The notes: a model not told the origin generated them from the letters alone. A stretch of 20,749 nucleotides of DNA from UBA1413 sp964461455 (GCA_964461455.1 CAYWUJ010000041.1:1-20749), one strand, 5' to 3'; positions 6,713 to 15,480 are shown, counted from the stretch's first letter. Program-made: numbers and translations.

Positions 6713-8062
6713 ATGTCACACAGCCGGTCACCCATGGCCATGGGGACTGAAAGTATCGGCAGGTTGCTTATGCAATATGCCATTCCCTCGGTGATCGCCA
6801 TGACCGCGTCATCGATATATCATATAACGGCCAGCGCTTTTATAGGACAGGGAGTAGGCCCCCTGGCGATTTCGGGACTGGCGATCACTTTTCCGCTGAT
6901 CAACCTGGCTGCCGCCTTTGGGTCGCTGGTGGGTGCCGGAGCCGCCACCCTGATGTCCCTCAGGCTCGGACAGAAAGATTACTCCACAGCCAACGATATT
7001 TTGGGGAATGTCTTCATGCTGAACCTCATCTTCGGACTTTCCTACACCGTGGTGATTATGCTGTTCCTCGACCCTATCCTTTACTTTTTCGGGGCCAGCA
7101 GTGAGACGATCCCCTATGCCCGCGATTACATGGTGGTGATCACCCTGGGAAACGTGGTAACCCATCTCTATTTCGGACTGAACGCCCTGCTCAGGGCCAC
7201 GGGAAACCCCCGGCTATCCATGATGGCCACCATCTTGTCGGTAGTCATCAATATCATCCTCACCCCGTTTTTCATTTATGTTATGGACTGGGGTATCCGC
7301 GGCGCAGCCCTGGCCACCGTCATCTCCCAAACGGCCATGCTGATATGGCAAATCATATACTTCAGTAATTCGAAAAACTACATCCACCTCCAGAAAGGGA
7401 TCTTCGGACTGAAGCGGCAGATTGTGCTCGATTCCCTATCCATAGGCATGGCTCCATTCCTGATGAATGCCGCCTCGAGCATGATCATTATCGTCATCAA
7501 CCGCAGCCTGATCAAATACGGGGGTGACCTGGCCGTGGGGGCCTACGGAATTGTCAACAGGGTTCTGGCCCTCTTCGGAATGGTCGTCATGGGGTTGAAC
7601 CAGGGCATGCAGCCCATCGCGGGGTACAACTTCGGCGCCCGGCAATACGACAGGGTCACCAAGATCCTGCGCCTCACCATTCTCCTTGCCATTGGGGTCA
7701 TGACCACAGGATTCTTGATCGGGCAATTCCTCCCCTATGCCGTCTCCTCCCTCTTCACCCGCGACAACGAACTCACCGCCATCATCGTCCCGGCACTCCG
7801 TATCGTGATGATCTTCGCCCCCCTGGCAGGATTCCAGATGGTGGCCTCCAACTTCTTCCAGAGTATCGGTATGGCCAAAAAAGCCATCTACCTCTCCCTG
7901 ACCCGGCAAATCATCTTCCTGCTTCCCTTTCTGCTGATCCTCCCCACCTTCTTCGGCATCAACGGGGTATGGTACAGCATTCCGGCTGCCGACCTGCTGT
8001 CAGCCACCAATGCTTTGGTCCTGCTCATCCTGCAATTCAGGAAATTCAAGCAAAATCAGTAA
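6713..8062 (+). CDS. MATE-family efflux transporter
   Basis: A 449-aa inner-membrane exporter of the multidrug and toxin extrusion family, with about twelve helices in two homologous halves. Family features: FIGQGVGPLAISGLAITFPL (43-62), the GAGAATLMSLRLGQKDY loop, YFGLNALLRATGNPRLSM after TM5, and in the second half GLNQGMQPIAGYNFGARQYDRV. Such proteins use a proton or sodium gradient to export cationic drugs or metabolites. The open frame continues upstream to 6308, but that part runs antisense through the hydrolase and is not MATE-like, so I start at 6713, just after a candidate promoter. Oddity: residue 40, where the family normally has the TM1 aspartate (in the pattern xxD before FIG), is alanine. 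The cytidylate-kinase-like gene follows after 15 nt and is likely co-transcribed. Confidence 0.9.
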   Translation: MSHSRSPMAMGTESIGRLLMQYAIPSVIAMTASSIYHITASAFIGQGVGPLAISGLAITFPLINLAAAFGSLVGAGAATLMSLRLGQKDYSTANDILGNVFMLNLIFGLSYTVVIMLFLDPILYFFGASSETIPYARDYMVVITLGNVVTHLYFGLNALLRATGNPRLSMMATILSVVINIILTPFFIYVMDWGIRGAALATVISQTAMLIWQIIYFSNSKNYIHLQKGIFGLKRQIVLDSLSIGMAPFLMNAASSMIIIVINRSLIKYGGDLAVGAYGIVNRVLALFGMVVMGLNQGMQPIAGYNFGARQYDRVTKILRLTILLAIGVMTTGFLIGQFLPYAVSSLFTRDNELTAIIVPALRIVMIFAPLAGFQMVASNFFQSIGMAKKAIYLSLTRQIIFLLPFLLILPTFFGINGVWYSIPAADLLSATNALVLLILQFRKFKQNQ

Positions 8063-8077
8063 TTTTAACCCGTCAAC

Positions 8078-8710
8078 ATGCCAATAATGAAAGGGAAATA
8101 CTTCATCACCATCGGACGACAACTGGGCAGCGGAGGCCGCGAAATAGGAGAGAAAATGGCCACTCACCTCAACATTCCTTATTACGACAAGGAACTGCTG
8201 CAAATCGCCTCCAAAGAAAGCGGACTGGGGAAAGAGTTCTTCGAAGAAATGGACGAGAAGAAAAGCCATAGCCTCTTCGGAGGCCTTCTGAGCATGCAGA
8301 ATAGCATCACCGACGGGATATACCCCGGTTATTACCTGAGTAATGAGACCCTGTTCAAAATCCAGAGCGACGTCATCAGGGAACTGGCCGAAAAACAATC
8401 CTGCCTTTTCATCGGCCGATGTGCCGACTACGTCCTGAAAGATATCCCTGATTGCCTGAATATCTTCATCAGTGCCGGAATGGAAGACCGCATCAGGCGG
8501 ACGGCAGCCCTACGACAGGTCTCCGAAGCCAAAGCACGGGAAACCATCGTCAAAACAGATAAGAAAAGGGCTGAATATTACAGGTTCTACAGCAACAAAA
8601 CCTGGGGAGCCGCAGAGTCGTACCACCTATGTATCAACTCTTCGGTACTGGGGATCGAGGAGACCACCGCATTCCTCCTGCGCTTTTTGCAGCAGAAATT
8701 CGGGCTTTGA
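8078..8710 (+). CDS. Cytidylate kinase-like family protein
   Basis: A 210-aa P-loop NTPase of the cytidylate-kinase-like family (PF13189 type), related to but distinct from Cmk. Seen: the glycine-rich loop TIGRQLGSGGREIGEKMA (11-28) at the N-terminus; PYYDKELLQIASKESGL (34-50); FIGRCADYVL (111-120); and a basic lid-like segment DKKRAEYYRFYSNKTWG (161-177). These proteins presumably phosphorylate a nucleoside monophosphate or similar substrate, but the family has no well-settled reaction. The loop lacks the usual Walker A lysine after the glycines and has GGRE instead, as is typical of this family. Start 8078 gives MPIMKGKYF; the second ATG at 8087 is equally plausible. It lies 15 nt after the MATE gene, probably in one operon, and converges on the stress-protein gene. 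Confidence 0.82.
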   Translation: MPIMKGKYFITIGRQLGSGGREIGEKMATHLNIPYYDKELLQIASKESGLGKEFFEEMDEKKSHSLFGGLLSMQNSITDGIYPGYYLSNETLFKIQSDVIRELAEKQSCLFIGRCADYVLKDIPDCLNIFISAGMEDRIRRTAALRQVSEAKARETIVKTDKKRAEYYRFYSNKTWGAAESYHLCINSSVLGIEETTAFLLRFLQQKFGL

Positions 8711-8774
8711 GACAAGTGAACCCGGGCCTGATTCTACAGCTCCCCGGGCTGAACCTGCCAGGCATGAAGAGACG

Positions 8775-9920
8775 TCACTCCTCCTCCCCGGGAATCAATC
8801 CGGGTAAGTTTCCGAATTCAGGGCCCCAGATCCGGTCAAGGACCTGCCGGGCATACCTGCGGTACAGTCCCGCCTTTGCCTTATTGCCGCTGAAAGTAAA
8901 ACACCTGATCAATCCGAACAAGGCAGGGATGTTGTCGGGGTACTGATTATGGACATGCATAAATTTCTCAATGGCTTTTTCTGTTTCTCCCGCTTGAAGA
9001 TAAGCCCTTCCGGAAATAATGAGTGATTCGATAATTTTGAGGTTGCTTTCAAACACATGGGCAGAGATTTCCTCCTCGTAAGCCAGCAAAAAACTGCAGG
9101 GTACTTCCCGGGTGACCTTTTCCGTCACACTCCCCAGGAGAATACGGCTGAGGCCGGTTTTCCCGGTGGTTCCCATGACCAGGAGGGCGGTCTCCTGCTT
9201 CCGTATCTCTTCCACAATCACTTGCTCAGGATCACCCTCCTTCATCATTATCCTGACCAAATTTCTGTTGAGATGGAAGGGTTCCAGAAAAGCATTGAAT
9301 TCCTCCTGCCTGAGAGACTTCATCTTCTTGTTCTCTTCGGTTTCGTTGACGGTAATGCGGTAGGAATAAAAACGTAAAGGCACAAAAACATGAAGGATGG
9401 TCAGTTCCGCACCGAAGCGGTTGGCCAGAAAGATAGCGTTCATCAGGGCCCGTTTCGAAGATTCCGAGAAATCAACGGGGCACATGATTTTATTAACGGC
9501 CCGTAGCCCCTCCTGATGGACCACAAACACAGGCACCTGATTTTTATACAGCAGCTTTTCAACGGTAGTGCCCAGTTTGAATTGGGTTGAGCCGTTGTGG
9601 TTGCCGGCACCGGCCACCACCAGGTTACACTCCTCCTTCTCGGCCACTTCAATGATCCGCTCAAAGGGAATTCCCTTTTCAATGGCTAACCTGACCGTTT
9701 TAACCCCTTCAGTGCGCACCCGGCTGGTCAGGGCAGAAAAGCGGTCTCTGACCTGCCCGTTGATGTACTTTTGGGCATCCTCCGGAAAGTCGCCGGGGAT
9801 CACATGGAGAATGATGATTTCCGACAAAAACCTGTTTCCAAGTTCCAGGGCTGCTTCGACGACTTTCTCCGATGCCGGTTCGAAATCCACCGCAACCAAT
9901 ATCTTTTGTAATAGTCTCAT
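8775..9920 (-). CDS. Tandem universal stress protein with helical (TPR-like) C-terminus
   Basis: A 381-aa cytoplasmic protein with two UspA domains. Domain 1 spans about 1-137: KILVAVDF at 6-13, with ILHV at 37-40. Domain 2 spans about 141-281: KIMCPVDFSESSKRAL, ILHVFVP and VMGTTGKTGLSRILLGSVTEKV. Domain 2 keeps the ATP-binding pattern G-2x-G-9x-G-S at 250-264. In domain 1 the matching stretch GAGNHNGSTQFKLGT (104-118) has Asn for the second glycine, so its nucleotide binding may be weak. The tail (about 295-367) resembles one or two TPR-type helix pairs (ISGRAYLQAGETEKAIEKF, then ALFGLIRCFTFSGNKAKAG). Start: the ATG at 9920, because the residues encoded upstream are not family-like. It begins 49 nt after mrpG on the same strand and may be the last gene of the antiporter operon. 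Its exact role is unknown. Confidence 0.88.
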   Translation of the reverse strand: MRLLQKILVAVDFEPASEKVVEAALELGNRFLSEIIILHVIPGDFPEDAQKYINGQVRDRFSALTSRVRTEGVKTVRLAIEKGIPFERIIEVAEKEECNLVVAGAGNHNGSTQFKLGTTVEKLLYKNQVPVFVVHQEGLRAVNKIMCPVDFSESSKRALMNAIFLANRFGAELTILHVFVPLRFYSYRITVNETEENKKMKSLRQEEFNAFLEPFHLNRNLVRIMMKEGDPEQVIVEEIRKQETALLVMGTTGKTGLSRILLGSVTEKVTREVPCSFLLAYEEEISAHVFESNLKIIESLIISGRAYLQAGETEKAIEKFMHVHNQYPDNIPALFGLIRCFTFSGNKAKAGLYRRYARQVLDRIWGPEFGNLPGLIPGEEE

Positions 9921-9969
9921 AAACCGACGCTCTATATGTTTTTTCCAATATACAAATAATTCTTCATTT

Positions 9970-10320
9970 TTACCTGCCGGAATGATGGTCTCCGCTGTCG
10001 GTGAAGGCTTCATTAGGATCGACCCGCTTCACAGGAGGATTCCCCCCGGGCTCTTCCCGAATGGACCTCACAATGGAATGGGCAGCCAGTGGAGCCGTAA
10101 GATAAATAAAAAGCAGGATCAGAACTGTTTTCAGGTATACTTCCAAAAGGTTGAAAAATAAGCTGACTCCGACAAGCATCAGCAGAAGACCGAAGGAGGT
10201 GGCTTTTGTGGTGGCATGCAGCCGGCCATACAAATCCCTGAAGCGGACGATTCCGATGGCTGCCACCAGAATGAAGAAAGCCCCGGTGACGATCAGCAGG
10301 GAAATAATCAATTCAGCCAT
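9970..10320 (-). CDS. mrpG: Na+/H+ (or K+/H+) antiporter Mrp subunit G
   Basis: A 116-aa small membrane subunit (MnhG/PhaG family) with three hydrophobic helices. Seen: the conserved IGIVRFRDLYGRLHATTKATSFG (about 22-44), which is the family signature, then LLMLVGVSLFF and LILLFIYLTAPLAAHSIVRSI. The C-terminal tail is soluble and charged. Part of the hetero-oligomeric antiporter in the inner membrane that swaps cytoplasmic Na+ for external H+. Its start overlaps the end of mrpF by 8 nt, so translation is probably coupled. It is the last antiporter subunit gene, followed by the stress-protein gene. The cation carried cannot be told from the subunit alone. Confidence 0.92.
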   Translation of the reverse strand: MAELIISLLIVTGAFFILVAAIGIVRFRDLYGRLHATTKATSFGLLLMLVGVSLFFNLLEVYLKTVLILLFIYLTAPLAAHSIVRSIREEPGGNPPVKRVDPNEAFTDSGDHHSGR

Positions 10321-10588
10321 ACTTTTGTTTTAAATAGGTGGAAACGGCAACCGTACTGATAAAGGAGATCAGGGAGATAATCACGGGGACATCGAAGAGG
10401 AGGGCATTTTTGATCAGCACCGAATAAGCCAGGATCAACCCCATGATGATGGAGGCGATCAGATCCATGGCCGCAATCCGGTCATTAATAGTTGGCCCGG
10501 CGATCAGGCGGTACAGGGTAAAGCCCATAGCGGCAAGGAGGAAGATAAAGGTGATGTATATCACCCATTCAGGGAGAGCGGCAATCAT
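10313..10588 (-). CDS. mrpF: Mrp antiporter subunit F
   Basis: A 91-aa subunit of the MnhF/PhaF family with three helices. Seen: YRLIAGPTINDRIAAMDLIAS (about 26-46), the conserved G-P-x-x-x-D-R-x-x-x-x-D signature, followed by NALLFDVPVIISLISFISTVAVSTYL (61-86) with the conserved Asp of the third helix. In some species MrpF homologues also affect bile salt or Na+ efflux. It overlaps mrpE by 4 nt and mrpG by 8 nt, in the standard order of a group-1-like operon. Confidence 0.93.
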   Translation of the reverse strand: MIAALPEWVIYITFIFLLAAMGFTLYRLIAGPTINDRIAAMDLIASIIMGLILAYSVLIKNALLFDVPVIISLISFISTVAVSTYLKQKYG

Positions 10589-10920
10589 AGCAGACCGATT
10601 ATTCGTTCGACTCTTCGCTGGATTTTATTGATTTCATGGAGAACCTTTTGTTCCTCATCCATGACGAGAAGGTGGACCCGCAGGTATTTTCGGTCGCTGC
10701 TGATATCCGTACTCAGCGAACCGGGAGTCATCGAAAGGAGGTTACTGAACAGCAGGATTCCCCCCGAAGAGGCCAGGGTCAGGGGCACCTCCAAAAAACC
10801 GGAGCGGACCTCAAGCCGGGGCGACAGGATGGTGATGGCAATCTGCAGGTTGCTTCTTACCAGCACTGTCAGATAGAAAGCGATAAACTCCGGGATATAC
10901 CACAACAATTGGAGCTTCAT
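10585..10920 (-). CDS. mrpE: Mrp antiporter subunit E, short form
   Basis: A 111-aa MnhE/PhaE-family protein. Seen: an N-terminal hydrophobic segment (LLWYIPEFIAFYLTVLVRSN), the central P-L-T-L-A-S-S-G-G-I-L-L-F-S-N-L-L-S-M-T-P-G-S-L core (about 46-69), which is the family hallmark, and a C-terminal soluble part ending with an amphipathic charged helix (EINKIQRRVERIIGLL). Bacillus-type MrpE is about 158 aa; here the N-terminal helices are fewer. There is no room upstream for a longer form except inside mrpD, with which it already overlaps by 4 nt (ATGA-type junction), so the short form looks real. It overlaps mrpF by 4 nt as well. Confidence 0.9.
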   Translation of the reverse strand: MKLQLLWYIPEFIAFYLTVLVRSNLQIAITILSPRLEVRSGFLEVPLTLASSGGILLFSNLLSMTPGSLSTDISSDRKYLRVHLLVMDEEQKVLHEINKIQRRVERIIGLL

Positions 10921-12413
10921 GGGGTAATATTTGAGTTATTCATCACGGCTTCAATATAACAGGAAGGGTCGGTCAGTTGTCCGGCCATTTCCATGAAAAA
11001 CCGGAAGACGGGAGCGGCCCACAGGCCAAGCAGCAGGCTTCCCAGGGCAAGAAGGGCCAGGGGAAGGTAGTCTGCCGCCCTGAACCGCACCGGGGTTTCC
11101 GGAGATCCTGCTCCGGGGTCTTTTTTCAGGAAGGCTTCATTCCAGATTTTGATCATCGAATAAAGGGTCAGCATACCGGTGAGCAGGGCGACGGCCGTAA
11201 TGAGGTAATTGCCTGCATCGATTCCGGCCTTGATCAGGATAAACTTGGCGAAAAACCCGGAGAGGGGGGGGACGCCGGCCAGTGCAAAGGCAGGTATGAT
11301 GAAGAGCACCGCCAGAGTGGGGTTTTGGCGGTACAACCCTCCGACCTCCTTTAAATCATACGATCCCTTCAGGCGGGCAATCATACCCGAAGCCAGGAAG
11401 GTCCCCGTTTTGGCCACCATGTTATGGACCATGAAATAGAGGGCACCGGCGATGGCCATCGGGGTAAAAATGCCCAGTCCCATGATCATGTAGCCGATCT
11501 GACTGATGATATGGTAGGAAAGGATCCTGCGGGTCTCGTAATAGGAAGCGGCAGCCATACCTCCGGCCACCATGGTTAACCCGGCCACGATCAGCAGAAG
11601 GGTGTGCCAGAATGAGGGGTCGTGAACAAAAAAGAGGGTGAAGAAGCGGAAAAGAGTGTATACGCCCACCTTTGTGAGCAATCCGGCAAAAAGGGAGCTG
11701 ATGGTGATATCGGGGGTGTGGTAGGACGAGGGAAGCCAGAAATAAAGCGGGAAGAGGGCCGCTTTAATGCCGAAGGCCACAAAGAAGAGCACCGCCGAAG
11801 TATTCATCAGCAAGGCCTGCTGGTCGTCCCTGAGGATCATCGCCAGATGGGCCATGTTCAGGGTACCCGTTTTGGCATACAACAGCCCCAGTCCGGCCAG
11901 AAACAGCATGGAACCGATCAGGTTAAGGGCCAGATACTTGATGCCTCCTTCCAGCTGTTCCTTTTTCCGGCCGCTGGTGATCAGGACAAAGGAGGAGATC
12001 AGCATAACCTCGAACCAGACGTAGAGGTTAAAGGCGTCGCCGGTGATGAAAGCGCCATTTACGCCCATGGCCAGGGAAAAAAAGAAGATGTAGAACCTGC
12101 TGTGGGGGACCTCTTCGGGCAGGAAACGGTTGGCATAGAGGGCAACGGCCAGGAGAATCAGGGAGGTAACCAGGAGCATGACCACACTCAGATGGTCGAT
12201 AACCAGGACAATGCCGAAGGGGGCTTCCCATCCCCCCATCCGGAGAGTAACAATTCCGCTACCGTGCAGGGAGACCATCAGCCCCAGGGCAGTGGCTGCA
12301 AGCAGAAGACTGCCGCCCACCCCCAGGAAACGGCTCACCACAGGGTTGCGCACGACCAGCAGGATGATGATCAGCACAAACGGGATCAATATGGGAAACG
12401 CAGCAATGGCCAT
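10917..12413 (-). CDS. mrpD: Mrp antiporter subunit D (NuoM/NuoN-like channel subunit)
   Basis: A 498-aa polytopic subunit homologous to the proton-pumping subunits of respiratory complex I, with about fourteen helices. Key charged residues of the conserved ion path are present: Glu135 in VWFEVMLISSF, Lys217 in FGIKAALFPLYFWLP, and Lys248 in FAGLLTKVGVYTLFR, with the His/Tyr-containing SSYHTPDITISSL between them. These match the acidic and lysine residues shown to be needed in Bacillus MrpD. Further on are the broken-helix region IISQIGYMIMGLG and FALAGVPPLSGFFAKFILI. It starts 1 nt after mrpC stops and overlaps mrpE by 4 nt. MrpA and MrpD are the two subunits thought to carry ion translocation. 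Confidence 0.95.
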   Translation of the reverse strand: MAIAAFPILIPFVLIIILLVVRNPVVSRFLGVGGSLLLAATALGLMVSLHGSGIVTLRMGGWEAPFGIVLVIDHLSVVMLLVTSLILLAVALYANRFLPEEVPHSRFYIFFFSLAMGVNGAFITGDAFNLYVWFEVMLISSFVLITSGRKKEQLEGGIKYLALNLIGSMLFLAGLGLLYAKTGTLNMAHLAMILRDDQQALLMNTSAVLFFVAFGIKAALFPLYFWLPSSYHTPDITISSLFAGLLTKVGVYTLFRFFTLFFVHDPSFWHTLLLIVAGLTMVAGGMAAASYYETRRILSYHIISQIGYMIMGLGIFTPMAIAGALYFMVHNMVAKTGTFLASGMIARLKGSYDLKEVGGLYRQNPTLAVLFIIPAFALAGVPPLSGFFAKFILIKAGIDAGNYLITAVALLTGMLTLYSMIKIWNEAFLKKDPGAGSPETPVRFRAADYLPLALLALGSLLLGLWAAPVFRFFMEMAGQLTDPSCYIEAVMNNSNITP

Positions 12414-12414
12414 A

Positions 12415-12762
12415 TCATGGATTGTCGGTTTGTTGTAACTGGTCGAGATCGTCGGTCCCGGTTGTTTCGAAAAACTTGTACTTCAGTGCCAGGATGAATA
12501 CCGACATGCCCAGTCCGATTACGATGGCTGTCAGCACCAGGGCCTGAGGCAGCGGATCTGCCACGGGGGCGGGAGGGGGTCCGGCGGGCCCTGTGAAGGG
12601 AGGATTTCCGGCTACCACGCCGGCCGAGATAAAGACCAGCAAATTGGTGGCATTGCTCAGGTAGATGATCCCGATGATGAACTTCAGGATACTCCGCCTC
12701 AGAAGCATATAGACTCCGGCGGTATATAGAATCCCCACCAGCAGGGCAAGCACTATTTCCAT
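12415..12762 (-). CDS. mrpC: Mrp antiporter subunit C (NuoK-like)
   Basis: A 115-aa subunit of the MnhC/PhaC family, homologous to NuoK, with three helices. Seen: GVYMLLRRSILKFIIGIIYLSNATNLLVF (about 17-45), a proline- and glycine-rich external loop (GNPPFTGPAGPPPAP), and the diagnostic DPLPQALVLTAIVIGLGMSVFIL (about 69-91). The ATG at 12762 overlaps the end of mrpB by 10 nt, and the gene ends 1 nt before mrpD. The Pro-rich loop is somewhat longer than usual but does not disturb the helices. Confidence 0.94.
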   Translation of the reverse strand: MEIVLALLVGILYTAGVYMLLRRSILKFIIGIIYLSNATNLLVFISAGVVAGNPPFTGPAGPPPAPVADPLPQALVLTAIVIGLGMSVFILALKYKFFETTGTDDLDQLQQTDNP

Positions 12763-13172
12763 TCTTCTCCTCTCGTTAATGACAGTAAAAACAGCAGGGT
12801 TACTCCGATCACCGCGAAGAAAACCCCGATATCGAACAGAAAAGGGGTTCCTAATTTAAACCCTCCCGTGAAGGGAACGGTCACCCAGATCCCGGCCATC
12901 AGGCCTTTACCCGAAAACCAGCCGGGGAGGGTACTCAGAAAAATCAGCAGAAGACCAAGAGCCATATATACCGGGGGTTTCCACCTGATCTCCACTCTTA
13001 CTTTGTCAGGGGTAAAGGCAAATCCCTTGAAGGCGATAGAAAGCCCGGCCAGCAAACCCCCGATGAAACCGCCGCCAGGAAGATTGTGCCCTCGCCACAG
13101 GATAATAATGGCCAGAATGACCATCAGGGTCCTGACATATTTTGAAGCTATTTGCAGTATGGCCGAATTCAT
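12753..13172 (-). CDS. mrpB: Mrp antiporter subunit B (MnhB domain)
   Basis: A 139-aa MnhB-family membrane protein with four helices. Seen: LWRGHNLPGGGFIGGLLAG (about 25-43), the G-H-x-x-P-G-G-G-F signature, and KLGTPFLFDIGVFFAVIGVTLLFLLSL (about 106-132) with the conserved FDIGV. In the assembled antiporter it packs beside the C-terminal part of MrpA. It overlaps mrpA by 4 nt (ATGA) and mrpC by 10 nt. mrpA here is long, with its own C-terminal MrpB-like region, so this is the standard seven-gene arrangement, not the fused six-gene group-2 type. Confidence 0.94.
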   Translation of the reverse strand: MNSAILQIASKYVRTLMVILAIIILWRGHNLPGGGFIGGLLAGLSIAFKGFAFTPDKVRVEIRWKPPVYMALGLLLIFLSTLPGWFSGKGLMAGIWVTVPFTGGFKLGTPFLFDIGVFFAVIGVTLLFLLSLTRGEEWK

Positions 13173-15475
13173 GATCGTTTATCCTTTAATTGTAACAACA
13201 TGGAGACTCCCATGGCTGCGATGACCAGGACCGTCACTTCCCCCAGGGTGTCGAGGGCCCTGAAATCGACCAGGATGACATTGACCACGTTTTGGCCGAA
13301 AGCCCGGGCATAGCTGTTTTCGATGAAAAAGTCGGAAATGGGATGGTTGAAATTAACATGGAGGGCCTTGAGTGTAAGCAGGGTCATGGCTCCACCGAAG
13401 ACCAGCGCAATGGCCAAATCGCGGTACCGTGTTGCCCGGCTTGAAAGCCTGGCAAACACCGGAAGCTTTTGCAGCACGAGCATGAACATCACCACGGTCA
13501 GGGTTTCCGCCACAATCTGGGTGATGGCCAAATCCACGGCACTGTAATAGAGATAGATCAGCGACAGCCCGTAACCGGTGACCCCCATGGCGATAATGGC
13601 TGAAATACGGGAACGGGTTACCAAACTGAAAACGGTAGCCACGGCAATGGTGAGAACCAGTACCGATATATAGAAGGGCTTCAGTGAAAAGGGAGTGGCC
13701 AGTTGCCATCCGCCCGTAAGGAACAGCTGAAGCCACAACAATGCGGCTGTAAAGAGGAAAATGGTCAGGATGTAATAGCGATGGTAGCCATGCTGCACAA
13801 TCCGGGTTTTTAGTTCCGACAGAGTCACGAATTTCGCGATGACTTCGGTGAAGACCGCCGGCAGTCTCAACGGGAAGAGCACCTGATTGAGACGGCGCCA
13901 AGCCGGCAAAATCATTTCACGGGTGAGAATCAGCCAGGTGAGGAGAATGCCTGCGGCGATTGTTAAAGCACTGAGCAACAACAACATGTTAAATCCATGC
14001 CAGAGGGAGAGATTCACATTGACCGCTTCGGCATGAATGACACCCAAAGCCGGTTCAATCAGCGATTTTCCCAGTACGCCGGGATAGATTCCGAAGAAAA
14101 GGCTCAGGAGCACCAAAATGGCAGGTCCAGCGACATACATGACGGATTTTACCACCGGAACATTATAATGGCGGCGTGCCGGACCCAGGAACACCTTGAA
14201 CAGCACCCGCATTGAGACGGCAAACATGAAGATATTGGAGATGACGCCTAAAATGAAAATCATAAACCCCAACCCGGGTGATTGGACCTGGGCTTCATAG
14301 ATCAGCTCCTTCCCCACGAATCCCAGCATGGGGGGCAAACCAGCCATTGACCAGAGAGCCAGCAGGGCTGTCACGAAGGTGACCGGGAAGACGTGCCGCA
14401 AACCCCCCAGTTCGGTGATGTCGCGGGTTCCCGTTTTTTTCTCGATATACCCGGCAATCATAAAGAGGGAAGCCTTGTAGAAGGCATGAATAAAAAGAAA
14501 GATGATGGCGGCCTTGATGGAAACTTCGGTATCGATGCCGATCAGGAGGATCAGAATGCCCAGGGCGTTGATGGTGGTATAAGCCAGGATGGCCTTCAGG
14601 TCGTTCTGGGTAAGAGCGAAGTAAGATCCGGTCATCATGGTGAGCACCCCGAAGATGGGGATAAGGAAGGTCCATTCGGGGGTTCCGCCCAGAACAGGAC
14701 TTAGCCGTGCCAACAGGAAAACGCCGGCTTTCACCATGGTGGCGGAGTGAAGGTAGGAACTGACAGGTGCGGGAGCCTGCATGGCACCGGGAAGCCAGAA
14801 ATGAAACGGAAACTGCGCCGACTTGGTCAGCACGCCCACCAGAATCAAAAGAAGTCCCGGTAAATAAAGACTGCTCTCCCTGATGGTTTCCGCACCGGCC
14901 ATCCAATCATTGAGGGAATAGGATCCCACCACGCCCCCCAGCAGAAGAATCCCACCCAAAAGAGAGAGTCCTCCCATAAACGTGATGAAGAGGGATTGAA
15001 AAGCCGCCTTTCGGGCTGCTTCCTTTTCATGGAAGAAACTGATCAGGAAATAACTCAGGAATGTGGTAAGCTCCCAGAAAATGTAAAGCTGGATCAGGTT
15101 GGCCGAGAGCACCAGCCCCAGCATGGCCCCGCTGAAGAGAAAAAGATAAAGGAAAAACACGGGAGTGGATTCATATCCCTTCATGTAAGAATGGGCATAC
15201 ATAAAGACCAGTGCGCCAATTCCCGTAACCAGCAGGGCAAAGGCCATGCTCAGTCCGTCGAGCAGAAACTCCCAATCCAGTCCTGCCTCCGAAAGCCAGG
15301 GGATGCTTGTCGTAATGGTCCCTGCTCCTGAAATAGCGGGAATCTTCATGGCAAACCATCCGAAAACCGCCAGCTGAAAAAAGGCATAAACAAGCCCGCG
15401 CGCTCTTCCGGCCTTGCCGGTCAGGAAAAGCATGCCGAAGGCAAGCAGGAGATAGAGTATCAGAATGGCAATCAT
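13169..15475 (-). CDS. mrpA: Mrp antiporter subunit A (NuoL-like, long form)
   Basis: The largest subunit, 768 aa from the ATG at 15475, with about twenty helices: a NuoL-like N-terminal two-thirds and a C-terminal MrpB/MbhD-like region (roughly 600-768). Key residues, numbered from this ATG: Glu135 in YIFWELTTFLSYFL; Lys218 in GVLTKSAQFPFHFWLPGAM; and His243/Lys249 in SYLHSATMVKAG. All belong to the conserved charged axis of complex I-like antiporters. Conserved MAGLPPMLGFVGKELIYEA lies further on. The frame stays open to a GTG at 15508, which adds 11 residues. I prefer the ATG because GGAGA stands directly before it and the protein then begins with its first helix, but the GTG start is possible. 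First gene of the operon; the upstream gap to GH43 is about 160 nt. Confidence 0.93.
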   Translation of the reverse strand: MIAILILYLLLAFGMLFLTGKAGRARGLVYAFFQLAVFGWFAMKIPAISGAGTITTSIPWLSEAGLDWEFLLDGLSMAFALLVTGIGALVFMYAHSYMKGYESTPVFFLYLFLFSGAMLGLVLSANLIQLYIFWELTTFLSYFLISFFHEKEAARKAAFQSLFITFMGGLSLLGGILLLGGVVGSYSLNDWMAGAETIRESSLYLPGLLLILVGVLTKSAQFPFHFWLPGAMQAPAPVSSYLHSATMVKAGVFLLARLSPVLGGTPEWTFLIPIFGVLTMMTGSYFALTQNDLKAILAYTTINALGILILLIGIDTEVSIKAAIIFLFIHAFYKASLFMIAGYIEKKTGTRDITELGGLRHVFPVTFVTALLALWSMAGLPPMLGFVGKELIYEAQVQSPGLGFMIFILGVISNIFMFAVSMRVLFKVFLGPARRHYNVPVVKSVMYVAGPAILVLLSLFFGIYPGVLGKSLIEPALGVIHAEAVNVNLSLWHGFNMLLLLSALTIAAGILLTWLILTREMILPAWRRLNQVLFPLRLPAVFTEVIAKFVTLSELKTRIVQHGYHRYYILTIFLFTAALLWLQLFLTGGWQLATPFSLKPFYISVLVLTIAVATVFSLVTRSRISAIIAMGVTGYGLSLIYLYYSAVDLAITQIVAETLTVVMFMLVLQKLPVFARLSSRATRYRDLAIALVFGGAMTLLTLKALHVNFNHPISDFFIENSYARAFGQNVVNVILVDFRALDTLGEVTVLVIAAMGVSMLLQLKDKRS

Positions 15476-15480
15476 TTCTC

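Noticed and set aside
8711..8774. Two CCCGGG sites between the convergent cytidylate-kinase-like and stress-protein genes as a bidirectional terminator
   Set aside because: The stem is 6 bp with a long loop and no T-run on either strand.
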